A stretch of DNA of 64,000 nt, taken from the NCBI RefSeq assembly GCF_009933335.1, contig NZ_MAEL01000054.1, forward strand, positions 248,001-312,000, given 5' to 3'. Positions within the stretch are counted from its first letter, which is position 1, and each line of letters opens with the position of its first letter. Shown here piece by piece: positions 51,463 through 60,219 of the stretch. Made by a program: the position numbers and the translations under genes. This DNA comes from Candidatus Enterococcus willemsii. GTDB lineage: Bacteria; Bacillota; Bacilli; Lactobacillales; Enterococcaceae. Below the pieces are notes generated by a model. It was not told the DNA's origin and did not search any database. It saw nothing but the letters and a program-made list of their open reading frames with translations.

Positions 51463-53515
51463 AATCATTTGGCGTAGTTTTTTGCGACAGACACGAAATT
51501 ACGTAGTGTATTTTTTATGTATGATGTCATCGGTCATGATTTTCTATTCATTTAGCGCTATGACGTATGATCAACCTCTGGTCCATCGAGCGCAGCAAGA
51601 TATCCAAATTGGTGGTGTCTTATCACTGGGAAACTTTATTGTTGCAATTGTGGTCTTATTTTTCATGCTAAGTGCGAATCAATTCTTCATTCAGCAACGC
51701 CAGAAGGAGATTGGGTTGTATCATTTGTACGGTATCCGAAAATCACGAATTATTGCTCAGTTAATTGCAGAAACATTGGTTTTGAATGCCGTGTCATTGT
51801 TTGTCGGTATTTTAATGGGGATTGTTTTCTCTAAATTTTTTGCGATGATTTTAATTAAAGCCATGGACTTAAATATTGTGAGTCGTTTTTTTATTTCGTG
51901 GCCATCAATCCTGACTACAACGCTTATCTTTTTATTAGCAGTCGTGTTTATTTCAATTCAAAATATTTGGATATTACGGAAAAAACAATTAGTTGAACTT
52001 TTTCATCAGAAAAAAATTACAGCGAATTCGCGAATCAAGCTGCATTGGAGTGGTTATATTTTCGCATTAATGAGTGTGGGCTTGATTGGCATTGGTTACT
52101 ATATCGCGACCAATTTTGTTTCCGTTACGACGCGATATATTCAACAAACAGAAGACAATGGGGCTTTTTTATGGATGCCGTTGTTTATTTTTACCGCCTG
52201 TGTGTTTGGCACTTATTTATTTTTTCGTTTTGGTATGCAGATGGTGTTTGCTACTTTTACAAAATGGCGTAAGTATAATCAAAGTCATTTACGTTTTATT
52301 ATTTTTAATAATGCACGTCATCTCATGTATAAAAGTTGGCGCACATTATCGCTCATTTCAATTGTCTTAGGGATAGCGATTTCCATGATTGGTGGAGCAA
52401 TTGGAGCTTTTGCAATCACTTATCAAATAACCGAGACAAATCATCCAACAGACTTTCAGTTATCACCAACGAATATGAAGGCTTTGGAACAGTTCATTAC
52501 AAATAGTGGCGGGCAGATTTCTCAAAAATTCATCTTGCCTCTAAAAGCAATAGGTTATTATGAACGACAAGAAAATGAATTGACGGAAGAAAATTATGAA
52601 ACAATTGAAGTGTTGGATGTCATATCAGAGAGCTCTTTTCAAAAATTAAAAGCGGTCATACCTAAGTTACCTGACGTTCATATCGAACAAGAAAATGGGG
52701 CTGTTTTGCTAGAATCAGATATTCGTTACAATCAAGCAAAGACAGATACAAAGCGCAAAATTTCTTTACCCGATTCTCAAGATGTCTATGTCGAACAAAT
52801 CTATGGGAACTTATTGGGAAACAGCTTGGTTCGATATGGATTTAAAACGATGATTGTTACAGATAATTTGTATCAGGAATTAGAAGGTATCCCTTATCAA
52901 GTTGTTTATGCCAACGCAAAAGGTTACAATGAAGAACAATTCTATCAACAATATATTGAGAAATTTCCGGGTAGATGGGGAGAAGACATTCTTTATCACT
53001 ATGATTACCAAGAGGGTGTCTTAACTGGTAAAATTGAACACAAAACACCTGATACACCGGATCCTACTTATCAAAAAGGTCAAGGCATGATGAGTCGTTT
53101 GACCCAAGTTAATCGATACCTTGATATTCGTTCAACACGGCGTCAAGGTGGTATTTTCTTGTATGTCGCACTTTTTGTAGGAATGATTGTCTTGCTAACA
53201 ACGGCAGGAACCTTGATGGTACGTCAATTCTTTGAAGCGAGTCGCGAAAAGAAAAATTATCAGTTACTGCAACAGTTAGGTATTCCCAGAAAAGCTCTGC
53301 ACAAAGTTGTTTACAAACAAATTGCTTGGATTTTTTTCCCCACAATGTTATTAGCCGTCAGTCATGGAAGCTTTGCCATTTACATGTTAACGCAGCTGAT
53401 TCAAGATGCCAATTATTGGGTGGCGTATCTCTTTTGCTTCATCACCATTTTTATTTTTACGGCAGCATACTTACTGACAACGAATTTTTATTTACGAATT
53501 ATTGAAGAGGAATGA
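51452..53515 (+). CDS. ABC transporter permease, BceB-like (FtsX fold)
   Basis: This 687-residue permease has about ten hydrophobic segments with one large extracytoplasmic domain (about residues 310-560) between TM7 and TM8 regions. FtsX-type motifs include NQFFIQQRQKEIGLYHLYGIRKSRI near the N-terminus and FFEASREKKNYQLLQQLGIPRKAL near the end. The frame is open from 51,302, but the ATG at 51,452, inside the ATPase gene and behind GGAGGTGG, begins the conserved MLFKIIWRSFLRQTRNYVVYF. Such BceAB pairs usually work with a BceRS two-component system, which is absent nearby. Confidence 0.9.
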   Translation: MLFKIIWRSFLRQTRNYVVYFLCMMSSVMIFYSFSAMTYDQPLVHRAQQDIQIGGVLSLGNFIVAIVVLFFMLSANQFFIQQRQKEIGLYHLYGIRKSRIIAQLIAETLVLNAVSLFVGILMGIVFSKFFAMILIKAMDLNIVSRFFISWPSILTTTLIFLLAVVFISIQNIWILRKKQLVELFHQKKITANSRIKLHWSGYIFALMSVGLIGIGYYIATNFVSVTTRYIQQTEDNGAFLWMPLFIFTACVFGTYLFFRFGMQMVFATFTKWRKYNQSHLRFIIFNNARHLMYKSWRTLSLISIVLGIAISMIGGAIGAFAITYQITETNHPTDFQLSPTNMKALEQFITNSGGQISQKFILPLKAIGYYERQENELTEENYETIEVLDVISESSFQKLKAVIPKLPDVHIEQENGAVLLESDIRYNQAKTDTKRKISLPDSQDVYVEQIYGNLLGNSLVRYGFKTMIVTDNLYQELEGIPYQVVYANAKGYNEEQFYQQYIEKFPGRWGEDILYHYDYQEGVLTGKIEHKTPDTPDPTYQKGQGMMSRLTQVNRYLDIRSTRRQGGIFLYVALFVGMIVLLTTAGTLMVRQFFEASREKKNYQLLQQLGIPRKALHKVVYKQIAWIFFPTMLLAVSHGSFAIYMLTQLIQDANYWVAYLFCFITIFIFTAAYLLTTNFYLRIIEEE

Positions 53516-53545
53516 CGAGCTTTCGTTATTTTTCTTCCTCTTTTT
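53505..53545 (+). terminator. Terminator overlapping the end of the permease gene
   Basis: AAGAGGAA / TTCCTCTT enclosing an inner ACGA / TCGT stem, then T5. The 5' arm is in the last codons. Confidence 0.75.
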
Positions 53546-53560
53546 GCAGAAAACGTATGG

Positions 53561-53566
53561 TATAAT
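53561..53566 (+). promoter_or_regulatory. Extended -10 promoter for pepA
   Basis: TGG-TATAAT at 53,558-53,566, an extended -10. The -35 (CTCTTT) is poor. Confidence 0.5.
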
Positions 53567-53602
53567 TTAAAGGTAATGTTTTAATTTAAAGGAGCGTATG
53601 AC

Positions 53603-54685
53603 ATGTTAGAAAAAGACGAACAATTACTGATTGACCTAACTTCCGCTAGAGGAGTACCGGGAAACGAAGAAGAAGTACGAGAAGTATTTAAAGCATATGC
53701 CAAAGATTATGCAGAAGATATCTTTTTTGATGGATTAGGTAGTGTCATTGCCAAACATTCAGGCAAAGGTGGCGGACCAAAGATTTTTATTTCTGGTCAC
53801 ATGGATGAAGTTGGTTTTATGGTAACGAAAATCACGGATAAAGGATTTATTGAGTTCCAAACTTTAGGTGGCTGGTGGGGACAAGTCATGCTTGCCCAAC
53901 AAGTTGAAATTAAAACGCAAGCTGGCAAAATTATTCATGGCGTGATTGGTTCCAAACCACCGCATGTGCTATCTGCAGAAGCACGTAAGCAACCGTATGA
54001 TGTCAAAGAGATGTTTATTGATATTGGTGCATCTAGCGAAGAGGAAGCAAAAGAATGGGGAATCCGTCCAGGTGATATGATTACACCTTACATTGAGTAT
54101 AAACGCATGAATGACAGTAAGTTTTTATTAGCTAAAGCGTGGGACAATCGTGTAGGAACAGCTGTTTCTTTACGTGTGTTGGAGAATCTATCAAAAGAAG
54201 GTCATCCAAACTGTTTATTTGCTGGTAGTGATGTCATGGAAGAAGTTGGTTTGCGTGGAGCAAGAACGAGCACCCATTTAGTGAATCCAGATATTGCGAT
54301 TGCGTTAGATACTGGAACTGCTGGCGATACACCGGGAATGTCACCGAAAGAAGCTGATTCTGTTTTAGGAAAAGGACCACAAATCTTAATTTTTGATGCC
54401 TCAATGGTTCCACACAAAAAATTACTGAATTTCGTGATTAACGTAGCAGAAGAATTGGAAATTCCTTTCCAATATACGGTGATTGCTGGTGGTGGGACGG
54501 ATGCTGGTCAAATGCACTTGACGCGTGATGGTATTCCTTCAATTGCGATTACAGTTCCTGTTCGTTATCTACATTCTCATACGTCAATTATTCATGAAGA
54601 TGATTATTTGAATACCGTGAAGTTAGTCACGGAAGTTGTTCGTCGATTAGATGATGCAAAAGTAAATGAACTACGTAGCTATTAA
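53603..54685 (+). CDS. pepA: Glutamyl aminopeptidase (M42 family)
   Basis: This 360-residue metallo-aminopeptidase has FISGHMDEVGFMVTKI, the metal ligand region AKAWDNRVGTAVS, the general-base EEVGLRGARTS, ALDTGTAGDTPG and the late VRYLHSHTSIIHEDD. This is the M42 pattern of PepA/FrvX enzymes, which form large tetrahedral dodecamers and release N-terminal Glu or Asp. GGAGCG precedes the ATG. It is monocistronic, with its own terminator. Confidence 0.95.
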   Translation: MLEKDEQLLIDLTSARGVPGNEEEVREVFKAYAKDYAEDIFFDGLGSVIAKHSGKGGGPKIFISGHMDEVGFMVTKITDKGFIEFQTLGGWWGQVMLAQQVEIKTQAGKIIHGVIGSKPPHVLSAEARKQPYDVKEMFIDIGASSEEEAKEWGIRPGDMITPYIEYKRMNDSKFLLAKAWDNRVGTAVSLRVLENLSKEGHPNCLFAGSDVMEEVGLRGARTSTHLVNPDIAIALDTGTAGDTPGMSPKEADSVLGKGPQILIFDASMVPHKKLLNFVINVAEELEIPFQYTVIAGGGTDAGQMHLTRDGIPSIAITVPVRYLHSHTSIIHEDDYLNTVKLVTEVVRRLDDAKVNELRSY

Positions 54686-54686
54686 G

Positions 54687-54721
54687 AAAAAAGAAGTTTG
54701 AGGAAACTCAAACTTCTTTTT
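54687..54721 (+). terminator. Terminator after pepA
   Basis: AAAAAGAAGTTTGAG, loop GAAA, CTCAAACTTCTTTTT. Confidence 0.9.
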
Positions 54722-54774
54722 GCATTCATTTAGTGAAGGGGTTACACTAGAACCACAGATAGGAGGAATGTACG

Positions 54775-55515
54775 ATGAAATTAACAGTTTTAGGATGTTT
54801 AGGCGCGTACCCATATAATGGTGAAGGAACTACAAGTTTTCTTTTGCAATCAGAAGGATTTAATTTATTGTTGGATGCAGGAAGTGCAACATTGATTCAA
54901 TTAGAGAAGACTATCGATCCGTTGTCCTTGGATGCAGTTATTTTGAGTCACTATCATCCGGACCATGTAGCAGATTTAGGCGTGTTACAACATTATTGGC
55001 AGTTATTTCCTAAAACAGGTGAGCGTCCTTTATTACCAATTTATGGTCATGGGGAAGATGCTGAGAATTTTGCTCGTTTGACGATGCCAAATGTTTCTGA
55101 AGGGCACAATTATTTAGAAATGGAACAGTTGAACTTAGGGCCGTTTTCTGTTACATTTATGAAGACGATTCATCCTGTCGTTTGTTATGCCATGCGGTTT
55201 GTAGAAAATAGTACAGGTAAAATATTTGTATTTACTGGTGACTCTGGTTATTTAGAAAGTTTTGTTGATTTTGCGAAAGATGCAGACTTATTTTTAGCCG
55301 ATACGTATTTGTTTGAAGGAAATGAAAATCATATTGCCCACTTTACTTCGAAAGAAGCAGGTGAAATTTCTCGTCAAGCGGGAGTCAAAAAACTAGTTCT
55401 TACTCATTTACCTCAACATGGTGATTTAGAGCAACTACGAACAGAAGCAAGTCAAGCAGCGAATGATGAATTGCCTGTTGAATTGGCAAAAGTAGGGAAA
55501 GTATTTGAAATTTAG
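54775..55515 (+). CDS. MBL-fold metallohydrolase (YhfI-like)
   Basis: This 246-residue metallo-beta-lactamase-fold protein has the metal motif LSHYHPDHVADL (HxHxDH) at about residues 61-66. Further candidate ligands are KTIHPVVCYAM, FTGDSGY and LTHLPQHGD. The layout is that of RNase Z-like YhfI/ElaC relatives without an exosite arm. AGGAGG precedes the ATG. The adjacent lplA gene is co-directional, but no functional link is evident. The substrate is unknown. Confidence 0.88.
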   Translation: MKLTVLGCLGAYPYNGEGTTSFLLQSEGFNLLLDAGSATLIQLEKTIDPLSLDAVILSHYHPDHVADLGVLQHYWQLFPKTGERPLLPIYGHGEDAENFARLTMPNVSEGHNYLEMEQLNLGPFSVTFMKTIHPVVCYAMRFVENSTGKIFVFTGDSGYLESFVDFAKDADLFLADTYLFEGNENHIAHFTSKEAGEISRQAGVKKLVLTHLPQHGDLEQLRTEASQAANDELPVELAKVGKVFEI

Positions 55516-55564
55516 CATACCCTATTTTTAAGAAATATTTGAGGCAAACGAGGAGGAACTATGC

Positions 55565-56569
55565 ATGATTTTTGTACCAAATGATTTGAGAGACCCACGT
55601 ATCAATTTAGCAATTGAAACATTCTTATTACAAGAAATGAAAGTTGATGAGCCGATTTTGCTTTTCTACATTAATGAGCCATCAATTATTATTGGTCGAA
55701 ACCAAAATACAATTGAGGAAATTAATCAAGAATATGTTGATGAAAAAGGTATCCACGTTGTTCGCCGTTTCAGCGGTGGTGGTGCAGTTTATCATGATGA
55801 AGGGAATCTGAATTTCAGTTTTATTATGCCAGATGATGGGGATTCATTCCGTGATTTCGCTAAGGTAACGAAACCAATCGTGCAAGCGTTGCATGATATG
55901 GGCGTAGAAGGGGCAGAATTAAAAGGACGCAACGACTTAGTGATTAATGACATGAAATTCTCTGGGAATGCTATGTATGCCACTAATGGACGAATGTTCG
56001 CTCATGGAACAATCATGTTTGATAGTGATGTAAATGAAGTTGTCAAATCTTTGAAAGTACGCAAAGATAAGATTGAATCAAAAGGGATTAAATCAATCCG
56101 CTCTCGCGTGACAAATATCAAGCCATTCCTACCAGAAGACAAACAAGACATGACAACAGTTGACTTCAGTCAAGAAATTTTATTGAAAATCTTTGGTGTG
56201 GATTCACTTGAAGATATCCAAACTTATGAGTTAACAGAAGACGATTGGAAAAAAGTCAAAGAGATTTCAGAAAATTATTATGCAAATTGGGACTGGAACT
56301 ATGGCAAATCACCTGCGTTTGATATCGAACGTCGTAAACGATTCCCAATTGGTTCAATTGAGATTCGCTTAAATGTCGCAGAAGGTAAAATTACAGCAGC
56401 GAAAATTTACGGAGACTTCTTTGGACTAGGTGAAATCAGTGATGTTGAAGAAGCGCTCGTTGGTACAAAATATGAAAAAACAGCTTTGAAAGAAGTTGTT
56501 GATACAATTGATGTAACAAAATACTTCGGTAATATCACCAATGATGATTTATTTGAATTAATCTATTAA
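55565..56569 (+). CDS. lplA: Lipoate-protein ligase A
   Basis: This 334-residue ligase has the lipoyl-AMP-binding motifs RRFSGGGAVYHDEGNLNFSF, the catalytic Lys region RNDLVINDMKFSGNAMY, and HGTIMFDSD. The C-terminal accessory domain includes FGKSPAFDIERRKRF-type sequence (NYGKSPAFDIERRKRFP). It attaches salvaged lipoate to E2 and GcvH subunits. GAGGAGGAACTATGC precedes the start. Confidence 0.95.
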   Translation: MIFVPNDLRDPRINLAIETFLLQEMKVDEPILLFYINEPSIIIGRNQNTIEEINQEYVDEKGIHVVRRFSGGGAVYHDEGNLNFSFIMPDDGDSFRDFAKVTKPIVQALHDMGVEGAELKGRNDLVINDMKFSGNAMYATNGRMFAHGTIMFDSDVNEVVKSLKVRKDKIESKGIKSIRSRVTNIKPFLPEDKQDMTTVDFSQEILLKIFGVDSLEDIQTYELTEDDWKKVKEISENYYANWDWNYGKSPAFDIERRKRFPIGSIEIRLNVAEGKITAAKIYGDFFGLGEISDVEEALVGTKYEKTALKEVVDTIDVTKYFGNITNDDLFELIY

Positions 56570-56574
56570 AAGAA

Positions 56575-56616
56575 ACGTCCTGCCTATCTCAAGGGATAAG
56601 CAGGACGCTTTTTTTT
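56575..56616. terminator. Terminator after lplA
   Basis: ACGTCCTGC-c-TATC / GATA-a-GCAGGACG followed by T8, shared with the convergent YrdC-domain gene. Confidence 0.88.
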
Positions 56617-57397
56617 AATAGTATTCGCCTTGACGATAATCCCAAGAGTTGAAATTATCTGCCAAAATCATCATAATACGATCAATCGCTAAACCTTTAC
56701 GAATTACAACTGGTGCAGGGCTGATTGAGCGTTCACCATTTTGTTCAGGCACTAATTTGCCGTCTTTATCGACAAATGAAACCATCACACCTTGTTCGTA
56801 GCGGGTATCAATTGTTTTATCAGGTTGAATAGACGCAACATATTCATCACCATCTAAAATTAAATCAGCTTCATTTTCAATTTGTTCACCAATACCAGCC
56901 ACTAAACCACGATTTCCTTTACCAGAAGGATTCGCAGAACTTGCAAATAATAATTTTTTATCAGATTCCCAAAGGGCGCTAGAAATTTGTTCACCTGGTA
57001 CACCGAACTTAACAACAAAACAACTTGTACCACGTACGTCTGTCATCAATTCATCGGAACCGTCATTTGGAATATATTGTTTGCCGGATTCTTTCCAAGG
57101 TAAGATAGCCCCAAATAAAATATCTTCTTCCCAACATTTTTTGTAGACAGCTTTCATTTCTTCTGTCATATCTGCTAATTCAAATAGTTGTTCTAATGAG
57201 CCGCATAGCACAACACCGGGTTTATTTCTATTACGATTTTTAGCAGAGAATTTACGTTCTAAGCCTGGTTTGTCACAAGTTGTGATGATATAACCAACTT
57301 TTGTTGGGCAAACAACCACTTTTCCTTCATCTTTTAGTAAATCTAAGGCTTCTTGTTGTACCGTACCATTCCATTTTATATGTTTTTCTTGAGTCAT
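56615..57397 (-). CDS. YrdC/Sua5-domain protein (YciO-like)
   Basis: This 260-residue protein has the Sua5-YciO-YrdC fold pattern: DEGKVVVCPTKVGYIITTC, KNRNRNKPGVVLCGSLEQL, CFVVKFGVPGEQISSALWE and LLFASSANPSGKGNRGLV, the last matching the SANPSG nucleotide-binding motif. Sequence around the KRP-like motif (RNRNKPG) is altered compared with TsaC/Sua5 proteins. Its role in threonylcarbamoyl-adenosine synthesis is therefore uncertain, and it may be a paralogue. AAGGGAACG precedes the ATG. Confidence 0.82.
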   Translation of the reverse strand: MTQEKHIKWNGTVQQEALDLLKDEGKVVVCPTKVGYIITTCDKPGLERKFSAKNRNRNKPGVVLCGSLEQLFELADMTEEMKAVYKKCWEEDILFGAILPWKESGKQYIPNDGSDELMTDVRGTSCFVVKFGVPGEQISSALWESDKKLLFASSANPSGKGNRGLVAGIGEQIENEADLILDGDEYVASIQPDKTIDTRYEQGVMVSFVDKDGKLVPEQNGERSISPAPVVIRKGLAIDRIMMILADNFNSWDYRQGEYY

Positions 57398-57447
57398 AAC
57401 CGTCGTTCCCTTCTTAAAGCATTCGCTTTTTCACTGTAATTAAACTA

Positions 57448-57462
57448 AATATTCTGAAAATA
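57448..57462. promoter_or_regulatory. CodY-box-like sequence upstream of the YrdC-domain gene
   Basis: AATATTCTGAAAATA matches AATTTTCWGAAAATT at 13 of 15 positions. The rest of the 292-bp gap 57,398-57,689 is AT-rich with no gene visible. Confidence 0.35.
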
Positions 57463-57644
57463 ATAGTTATTAAAAAAAATAATGAGTAATCTATGAAAAA
57501 TTACTATTATTTTCTTAATTACATTTGATATTAATATAAGATTAGCTGAGAGTCAACCTCATTTCATGATGTTCAATCGCCTAGATGAAAAAAGAAGCGG
57601 ATGATAGTGAAAGTTCCAAAAGATTTTCCATAAATAAAGTCTAA

Positions 57645-57682
57645 TCAAAAAAAGAAGAGACTTCTTTTAAGAAATCTCTTCT
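57645..57682 (-). terminator. Terminator after proS
   Basis: On the minus strand AGAAGAGA-t-TTCTT / AAGAA-g-TCTCTTCT and a U-run. Confidence 0.85.
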
Positions 57683-57689
57683 AGTAAAA

Positions 57690-59126
57690 CTAATAGGCGC
57701 GCGCAATCCAAACGGTATGTTTGGCTGGTTTGCCACTAACAATGTCGACTGTTTTTTCCACAGGGACATCAAATGGAATATTACGTGTTGTAAACCCTGT
57801 TTCTTCTTTGATTTTTGCTTCGGTTTCTTCGGTACCATCCCAACCGATCAAGACAAATCCAGTCACTTTGTCTTCCGCTTTACATGTTTCAATGTGTGCT
57901 TTTAAGTCATCTAGTGTTTCGATGTCGTAATGTTCATTTTCTTTGTTACGCGCACGTGCAGCTTCTAGTAGACGTTTAGGCATAATCGCTAGTTGTTCTT
58001 TGACATAATCGTGTAAATCTTCAAAAGCGACTTTTTCTTTATCTGCTAAGTCACGAACTTTGACCATTGCATGGCCATTTTCTAAATCACGAGGTCCACA
58101 TTCAATACGGACGCAAGCACCTTTTAATTCCCACTCATTGAATTTATAACCAGGTGAATTGTCGCTGTCGTCTAAACGAACACGGAAGCCTTCCGCTTTA
58201 AATGCAGCAAAAATTTCGTCTAATTTTTCCATAATTGCTGGATTTTTCTTCCAAGGACCAACTGGCATTAGTACAATTTGTGTTGGCGCAATTGTTGACG
58301 GGAAGACCAAGCCTTTTTCATCGCCATGGGTCATAATTAATGAACCTAATAGACGTGTCGAAACACCCCAAGAAGTTGTATGTGCGTGCACGTGTTTGTT
58401 TTCTTTGTTCAAGTACGTAATATCGAATGCTTCCGCAAATTTTGTACCCATGTAATGAGAAGTTCCGGCTTGGACCGCTTTTCCGTCTTTCATCATCGCT
58501 TCAATAGAATAAGTTTCTTCTGCACCAGCAAAACGTTCAGAAGGTGTTTTTTCACCTTTGTATACCGGAATTGCTAAAAATTCTTCACACAAACGTGCAT
58601 ACTCATCTAAAATACGTAACGCACGTTTACGCGCATCCTCAGCATCGACATGAGCCGTGTGTCCTTCTTGCCATAAAAATTCAGAAGTACGTAAAAATGG
58701 CAAAGTTTTCTTTTCCCAACGGAAGACATTCGCCCATTGGTTAATTTCATAAGGTAAGTCACGATAAGAATTAATCCAATCAGAAAAGGCTGTACCAATC
58801 ATTGTTTCAGAAGTTGGACGTAGTGCCAAAGGTTCTTCTAATTTTTCGTCACCAACTTCAGTAACCCAAGGAAGTTCTGGCGCAAAGCCTTCAATGTGAT
58901 CCGCTTCTTTCATAAAGAAACTTTTTGGAATTAACATTGGGAAATAAGCATTGCGAATGCCTTCGCTACGTAAAAATTTATTGAATTCTTCTTGAATATG
59001 TTCCCATAATTCAAAACCGTCTGGACGGAAGATAATCGATCCTCGGACTGGGGAATAAGACATTAATTCTGCTTTTTGAACTGTTTGTAAATACCATTCA
59101 GTAAAATCATTTTTTTGTTCTGACAT
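57690..59126 (-). CDS. proS: Prolyl-tRNA synthetase, archaeal/eukaryal type
   Basis: This 478-residue class II synthetase has motif 2 in WANVFRWEKKTLPFLRTSEFLWQEGHTAH, LALRPTSETMIG, GTSHYMGTKFAEAFDI and GVSTRLLGSLIMTHGDEKGLVFP. The anticodon-binding domain is followed by the extra C-terminal domain ending WIARAY. It lacks the ~180-residue editing insertion of the standard bacterial enzyme and is much shorter than the ~565-residue form. It charges tRNA-Pro with proline. It lies 11 bp behind a small HhH-protein gene, both downstream of a T-box. Confidence 0.95.
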   Translation of the reverse strand: MSEQKNDFTEWYLQTVQKAELMSYSPVRGSIIFRPDGFELWEHIQEEFNKFLRSEGIRNAYFPMLIPKSFFMKEADHIEGFAPELPWVTEVGDEKLEEPLALRPTSETMIGTAFSDWINSYRDLPYEINQWANVFRWEKKTLPFLRTSEFLWQEGHTAHVDAEDARKRALRILDEYARLCEEFLAIPVYKGEKTPSERFAGAEETYSIEAMMKDGKAVQAGTSHYMGTKFAEAFDITYLNKENKHVHAHTTSWGVSTRLLGSLIMTHGDEKGLVFPSTIAPTQIVLMPVGPWKKNPAIMEKLDEIFAAFKAEGFRVRLDDSDNSPGYKFNEWELKGACVRIECGPRDLENGHAMVKVRDLADKEKVAFEDLHDYVKEQLAIMPKRLLEAARARNKENEHYDIETLDDLKAHIETCKAEDKVTGFVLIGWDGTEETEAKIKEETGFTTRNIPFDVPVEKTVDIVSGKPAKHTVWIARAY

Positions 59127-59137
59127 GTGTGTTCCTC

Positions 59138-59332
59138 CTATTGTTTAAATGCTTGATTGGTTTGGCTAAGAGCGGTTTTCATCATGGGTAATGATTTTGG
59201 TCCAATCCCATGGATGGCGAGTACTTGCTTTTCAGTTAAACCTGCTAGCTGTTCAAAGCTCTGAATACCGTTGTGTAAAAGTGCATTGCGTGCTGGTTTA
59301 GAAAGTTGTTGTAAAAATTCTTCGTAAGTCAT
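59138..59332 (-). CDS. Small helix-hairpin-helix protein, RNAP alpha-CTD-like
   Basis: This 64-residue protein is LSKPARNALLHNGIQSFEQLAGLTEKQVLAIHGIGPKSLPMMKTALSQ with short flanks. It resembles the C-terminal domain of RNA polymerase alpha (LS.R..N.L...GI.....L...T...L....G.G.KSL..). It has no catalytic domain and may bind DNA or RNA, or contact a protein. AAAGGTGG precedes the ATG at 59,332. It lies between the T-box terminator and proS in the same transcript, so proline starvation should induce it. Its function is unknown. Confidence 0.8.
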   Translation of the reverse strand: MTYEEFLQQLSKPARNALLHNGIQSFEQLAGLTEKQVLAIHGIGPKSLPMMKTALSQTNQAFKQ

Positions 59333-59361
59333 TTGCTAACCACCTTTAATTTTTTGGCAAT

Positions 59362-59401
59362 AAAAAAAGCATTCTCATCCTATATAAAAAGGACGAAATG
59401 C
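59362..59401 (-). terminator. T-box intrinsic terminator
   Basis: Minus-strand hairpin GCATTtCgTCCT / AGGAtGaGAATGC followed by U7. Confidence 0.88.
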
Positions 59402-59556
59402 TGCACATTCGCGGTACCACCTTCATTGAATAGATTGTCTCTATTCCGCTCATAACGAAGATAAGGGTTCGAACCCGATTGCTTTCACAATCATTTCCAT
59501 TGGTAGGTTCATAAAAACAGGGGTATCGAGGTTCCAGCCTTGCCTCGACTCTCTTA
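59362..59556 (-). ncRNA. T-box riboswitch (proline) controlling the HhH-proS operon
   Basis: On the minus strand a stem-I region beginning AAGAGAGTCGAGG is followed by a likely specifier loop with a CCU proline codon (minus strand of 59,505-59,507). The T-box sequence GGTGGTACCGCG (59,410-59,421) is unmistakable. It is followed by the terminator GCATT..TCCT / AGGA..AATGC with a U-run at 59,362-59,368. Uncharged tRNA-Pro should favour the antiterminator and switch on the operon. Confidence 0.93.
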
Positions 59557-59702
59557 AACATATTTTTACTACTAATCCAAATCCTGTCTATAGACTAATC
59601 GGAAATAAGAAAAAAAGCAAGTAGAAAATAAATGAACTTTCAATCAATTGCGATGAAAGTTGTGATATGATAGAAAGAAATTTTATTTGAGGAGAATGTT
59701 TA

Positions 59703-60125
59703 ATGACATCGGAAACAATTATTCGCCGCTTTTTTGCAGATGTTCGTTCTGGAAAAAAGCCAGATAAAGCTCATCAATATATGGCCGAAAAAGTACTAGC
59801 CCATCAAGTTATAGCAGAAGAAGAGCAAACCATTTATCGAACACCAGAAGATTATGCAACGCACGTTAAAGAAATGGTAGCGGCTTATGGTCACTTTTCT
59901 TTAGATATTCAAGAATTACTGGCATCTGAAAATAAAGTTTACGTTCGTTGGCGCCAAACGGGAACTCATATTGGGGAAGTAGATGGATACCAACCGACAA
60001 AACGTCCAATTGTTGAAATAGCAAGTGCTGTATACAAACTAGAAAATGATAAAATTATCGAATATTGGATTCAAATTGATCGACTAGGGATTCAAAAACA
60101 ACTTGAACGCAATCAAGAGAAGTAA
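59703..60125 (+). CDS. SnoaL-like (NTF2 fold) protein
   Basis: This 140-residue protein has an NTF2-like pattern: IIRRFFADVRSGKKPDKAHQYMAEKVLAHQV, VYVRWRQTGTHIGEVDGYQPTKRPIVEIASAVYKLENDKIIEYWIQID. This matches the SnoaL-like polyketide-cyclase family found widely as small enzymes or ligand-binding proteins. GAGGAG precedes the ATG. No cofactor or substrate can be assigned, and its neighbours give no clear hint. Confidence 0.8.
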   Translation: MTSETIIRRFFADVRSGKKPDKAHQYMAEKVLAHQVIAEEEQTIYRTPEDYATHVKEMVAAYGHFSLDIQELLASENKVYVRWRQTGTHIGEVDGYQPTKRPIVEIASAVYKLENDKIIEYWIQIDRLGIQKQLERNQEK

Positions 60126-60134
60126 GAAAAAAAT

Positions 60135-60163
60135 TTGCAGGTTGTTCTTGAAATTCGTATAAT
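60135..60163 (+). promoter_or_regulatory. Promoter of the O-methyltransferase gene
   Basis: TTGCAG (60,135-60,140), 17 nt, TATAAT (60,158-60,163). An ATTGCT / AGCAAT hairpin lies in the leader. Confidence 0.7.
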
Positions 60164-60219
60164 AAGCAACGAGGATTGCTAGAAAAGCAATCAATGGGAA
60201 AACTACAAGGAGTGTACAC

